This document shows positions 34,793 to 36,661 of a stretch of DNA of 36,661 nt, in pieces. The first letter of the stretch is position 1. Each line of letters opens with the position of its first letter. This stretch comes from a virus. A program made the translations under genes and the position numbers. The stretch spans positions 1 through 36,661 of the IMG/VR virus record IMGVR_UViG_3300045107_000067. The stretch is one strand, 5' to 3'. Below the pieces are notes generated by a model. It made no database searches. It saw only the letters and a program-made list of their open reading frames with translations, and was not told where the DNA came from.

Positions 34793-36661
34793 ATGGTCCT
34801 CGACATCAACTGGGGTTCACCCTACACGGGCGCTCCTCTCACCATCGATCCCAACTCGCAGCTCGCGCAGAACCTCAACTTCTACACGGGCACGCTCAAG
34901 GGACCTGTGGGCGGAGTCGGTAGCATTGGAAGCGATAGCCCGACGTGGGGACAGCCGATCCCGATCACATGGGGCAAGGTGAAGATCAGCGTGCCGGTGT
35001 TGCAGATGCTGCCGCTCCGTCGGCGGTACGAGCTTCTGCGCAGCTACGCTTACGGGATCGACTCGCACAGCAGCGTGAGCGGTACAGACTACGCCACGTA
35101 CTTCACCGCCGACTTCGTGCTCAGCCTCGGTTACAGTGGCGACACGACACGGCGCAAGATCATCAACAGGCTGTGGCTTGATGGCACGCTTGTGTATCAG
35201 GCAAACTCCGCATCCGCCAATCGCCAGCGGTTCGTGTTCTTCCCCGAGAGCGAGACAGCACCGATTGCCGATCAGCTGGCCGCTGGCACAGTCGACCCTG
35301 TGGCATATCGCGGGCTGAACTGGCTGCTCATGCTCGACACGCCCATCAATTCGCCTGGCTATCTTCGCAAGACGATGCCGAAGGTGGACATTGAGCTGTT
35401 CGACTATGCCATCACTTCCACGCCGGCTACGAACTTCACGCCGCTCACTGCCGGCTCGCCTGGGCCTGGCGTCAGCAACAGCTCGACGTTCTACGACTGG
35501 GACGACGGCTATCTCTTCACTGTGGACACCAACGATGTGATCCACAAGTGGAACGTCATCACAGGCGGCGAGATCGATAACTACCCGATCACGAACAAGA
35601 CCACGCCTTGGTCGAACGTCGGTGCATCGACTGCCTGCACCTCGTTTGTCAAGATCAACGGCAAGCGGTTCATCACCGCCGAGATGGACAACGGCTCGAA
35701 CCGCGACTACTTTGTCGTGATCGATCTAGACACAGGCGCAGTGACCGACTACTTCGGGTTGAGCACGACCGGCGGCGTGTTCTTCACCAACAACTACGGC
35801 GCTGACGAGATTGCCAACCAGTTCACTCACATGCCGATGGTCACAGGTATCGTCGGCAGCCAGCAGGCGTTCGTGCTCATGGGCACGCTTGGCGGCGGTG
35901 AGTACCTGTGGCAGATCAATGACGCCGGTCAACTCATCTACCGCGGTCATGACAACGCCTATCCTCGTCCGAAGACAGCCTCACAGGAAGGCGTGCTCGA
36001 TCACGACACGGGCGACTGCTATTTCATCGTGTCGCGCGAACCGAGCAGTGGTGGCGCTGAGTCGACTGACTTGCTGGTTGTGACGCGAGGCGGCAACGTC
36101 CGCTACATCACCGCACCATTTGCCGCGTCGGGCCTTACGCTCATTGCTGCGTTCCCCACGGCCGATGACTGCTTTGTGCTGTTCGAGACCAATGGCACGA
36201 CGGTTCAGATCAGGAAGGTTGACCCGATCAACCTGACTGTGGTCAAGACGTTGAGCGGTGGCAGCTGTCCTCCCTTCCCGTCCGGCGCGACGATCTCCCC
36301 GACGTGGCAGCAGTCGAACACGCAGGGCTTGTTCATCGGTTGGATGGTCATTACCGGCAACACGTTCTACAAGCTTGACATGCTGGCGATGACCTACACT
36401 TCCTGGACGCTGTCGCCGACGCCGACGGTCACGGGCGTGCCGGTGTACGACTCGATTGACAACAAGTTCTACGACGCGTCCGGCACTGCCGTCAAGGAGA
36501 TCACAGTCGGTCCGCAGGACACTGACCGCGTAGCGCTCGAGGACATCCTCCTCGGCCTGTGCGTTCGCGCCGGCTACGATCCCGCAGACGTCATCATCGA
36601 GAACATCGATGACCTCGTGACCGGCGCAATCATCTCGGCTGCCTTCAACCTGCGAGACGTG
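34793..36661 (+). CDS. Tail hub/tip protein with inserted beta-propeller-like region (3' partial)
   Basis: The frame starts at ATG 34793, one base after the DUF2163 stop, and is open for 623 codons to the window end. The first 180 residues (PLTIDPNSQLAQNLNFYTG, PITWGKVKISVPVLQMLPL, LWLDGTLVYQ) look like the start of a phage tail hub. Residues about 210-560 hold repeated strand patterns such as DDGYLFTVDTNDVIHKWNVI, FVKINGKRFITAEMDNGSN and FVLMGTLGGGEYLWQIND, which suggest a beta-propeller. The last 50 residues (RVALEDILLGLCVRAGYDPA, LVTGAIISAAFNLRD) match the conserved segment of gene transfer agent gp15/J-like hubs. No NlpC/P60 gene separates it from DUF2163. Confidence 0.8.
   Translation, partial: MVLDINWGSPYTGAPLTIDPNSQLAQNLNFYTGTLKGPVGGVGSIGSDSPTWGQPIPITWGKVKISVPVLQMLPLRRRYELLRSYAYGIDSHSSVSGTDYATYFTADFVLSLGYSGDTTRRKIINRLWLDGTLVYQANSASANRQRFVFFPESETAPIADQLAAGTVDPVAYRGLNWLLMLDTPINSPGYLRKTMPKVDIELFDYAITSTPATNFTPLTAGSPGPGVSNSSTFYDWDDGYLFTVDTNDVIHKWNVITGGEIDNYPITNKTTPWSNVGASTACTSFVKINGKRFITAEMDNGSNRDYFVVIDLDTGAVTDYFGLSTTGGVFFTNNYGADEIANQFTHMPMVTGIVGSQQAFVLMGTLGGGEYLWQINDAGQLIYRGHDNAYPRPKTASQEGVLDHDTGDCYFIVSREPSSGGAESTDLLVVTRGGNVRYITAPFAASGLTLIAAFPTADDCFVLFETNGTTVQIRKVDPINLTVVKTLSGGSCPPFPSGATISPTWQQSNTQGLFIGWMVITGNTFYKLDMLAMTYTSWTLSPTPTVTGVPVYDSIDNKFYDASGTAVKEITVGPQDTDRVALEDILLGLCVRAGYDPADVIIENIDDLVTGAIISAAFNLRDV

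Noticed and set aside
1-36661. Integrase, transposase or attachment site suggesting a prophage boundary
   Set aside because: No recombinase motifs, insertion-sequence ends or tRNA-like core were found, so lysogeny cannot be judged from this window.

Overview
This window is about two thirds early/regulatory region and one third to one half virion-assembly region of a tailed (siphovirus-like) phage or prophage. The distal tail genes (DUF2460 and DUF2163 families, then a tail hub) and the GRGWGKT-type large terminase are the kind found in alphaproteobacterial phages and in the Rhodobacter gene transfer agent. Together with dense CtrA-like TTAA-N7-TTAA boxes, this suggests an alphaproteobacterial host. 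The host call is inference: no host gene, integrase, tRNA or attachment site was seen. Both ends of the window cut through genes.

Layout. 1-1151 (+): 3' part of a RepA/AAA_25-type ATPase, ending in a hairpin shared with the converging minus strand. 1199-2146 (-): a DUF932 gene. 2325-3976 (+): a two-gene unit with a Calx-beta/SPRY adhesion-type protein, far from the tail genes. 3913-13515 (-): a long leftward block of some 25 mostly small, overlapping genes (DHFR, DUF2786, a Gly/Asn-rich lipoprotein, an FkbM methyltransferase with a glycosyltransferase, an XRE regulator, and an HTH-like gene at its head). 13516-14196: a 680-base T/G-rich non-coding divergence region with strong inverted repeats. 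14197-18307 (+): eleven small early-type genes separated by regulatory DNA packed with TTAA motifs, several with their own promoter and terminator. 18455 onward (+): a consensus TTGACA promoter, then terminase small and large subunits, DUF4055 portal, minor head protein, accessory genes, scaffold, major capsid, neck and tail-terminator genes, tail tube, tail chaperones with a canonical -1 frameshift site, tape measure, DUF2460, DUF2163 and a tail hub that runs off the window.

The most striking signal is regulatory. Five promoters on both strands (upstream of genes at 2146-, 6944-, 7367-, 15692+ and 16453+) carry a TTAA-N7-TTAA box at exactly the same distance from the core promoter: 34 bases to the -35 start and 56 bases to the -10 start, always with a 16-base spacer. 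Two further promoters (17558+, 17868+) carry the box over the -35 region, again with identical spacing to each other. A second composite motif, TTAA-N2-TTAA-N3-TTAA-N2-TTAA, recurs in the intergenic DNA between 14110 and 16856. The late promoter at 18455 has no such box. The simplest reading is one DNA-binding protein (host CtrA, or a phage regulator with a similar site) controlling a dispersed early regulon.

Functions are assigned from recognisable motifs and gene order only; no database search was possible. Many small early genes have no recognisable family and are described as such.
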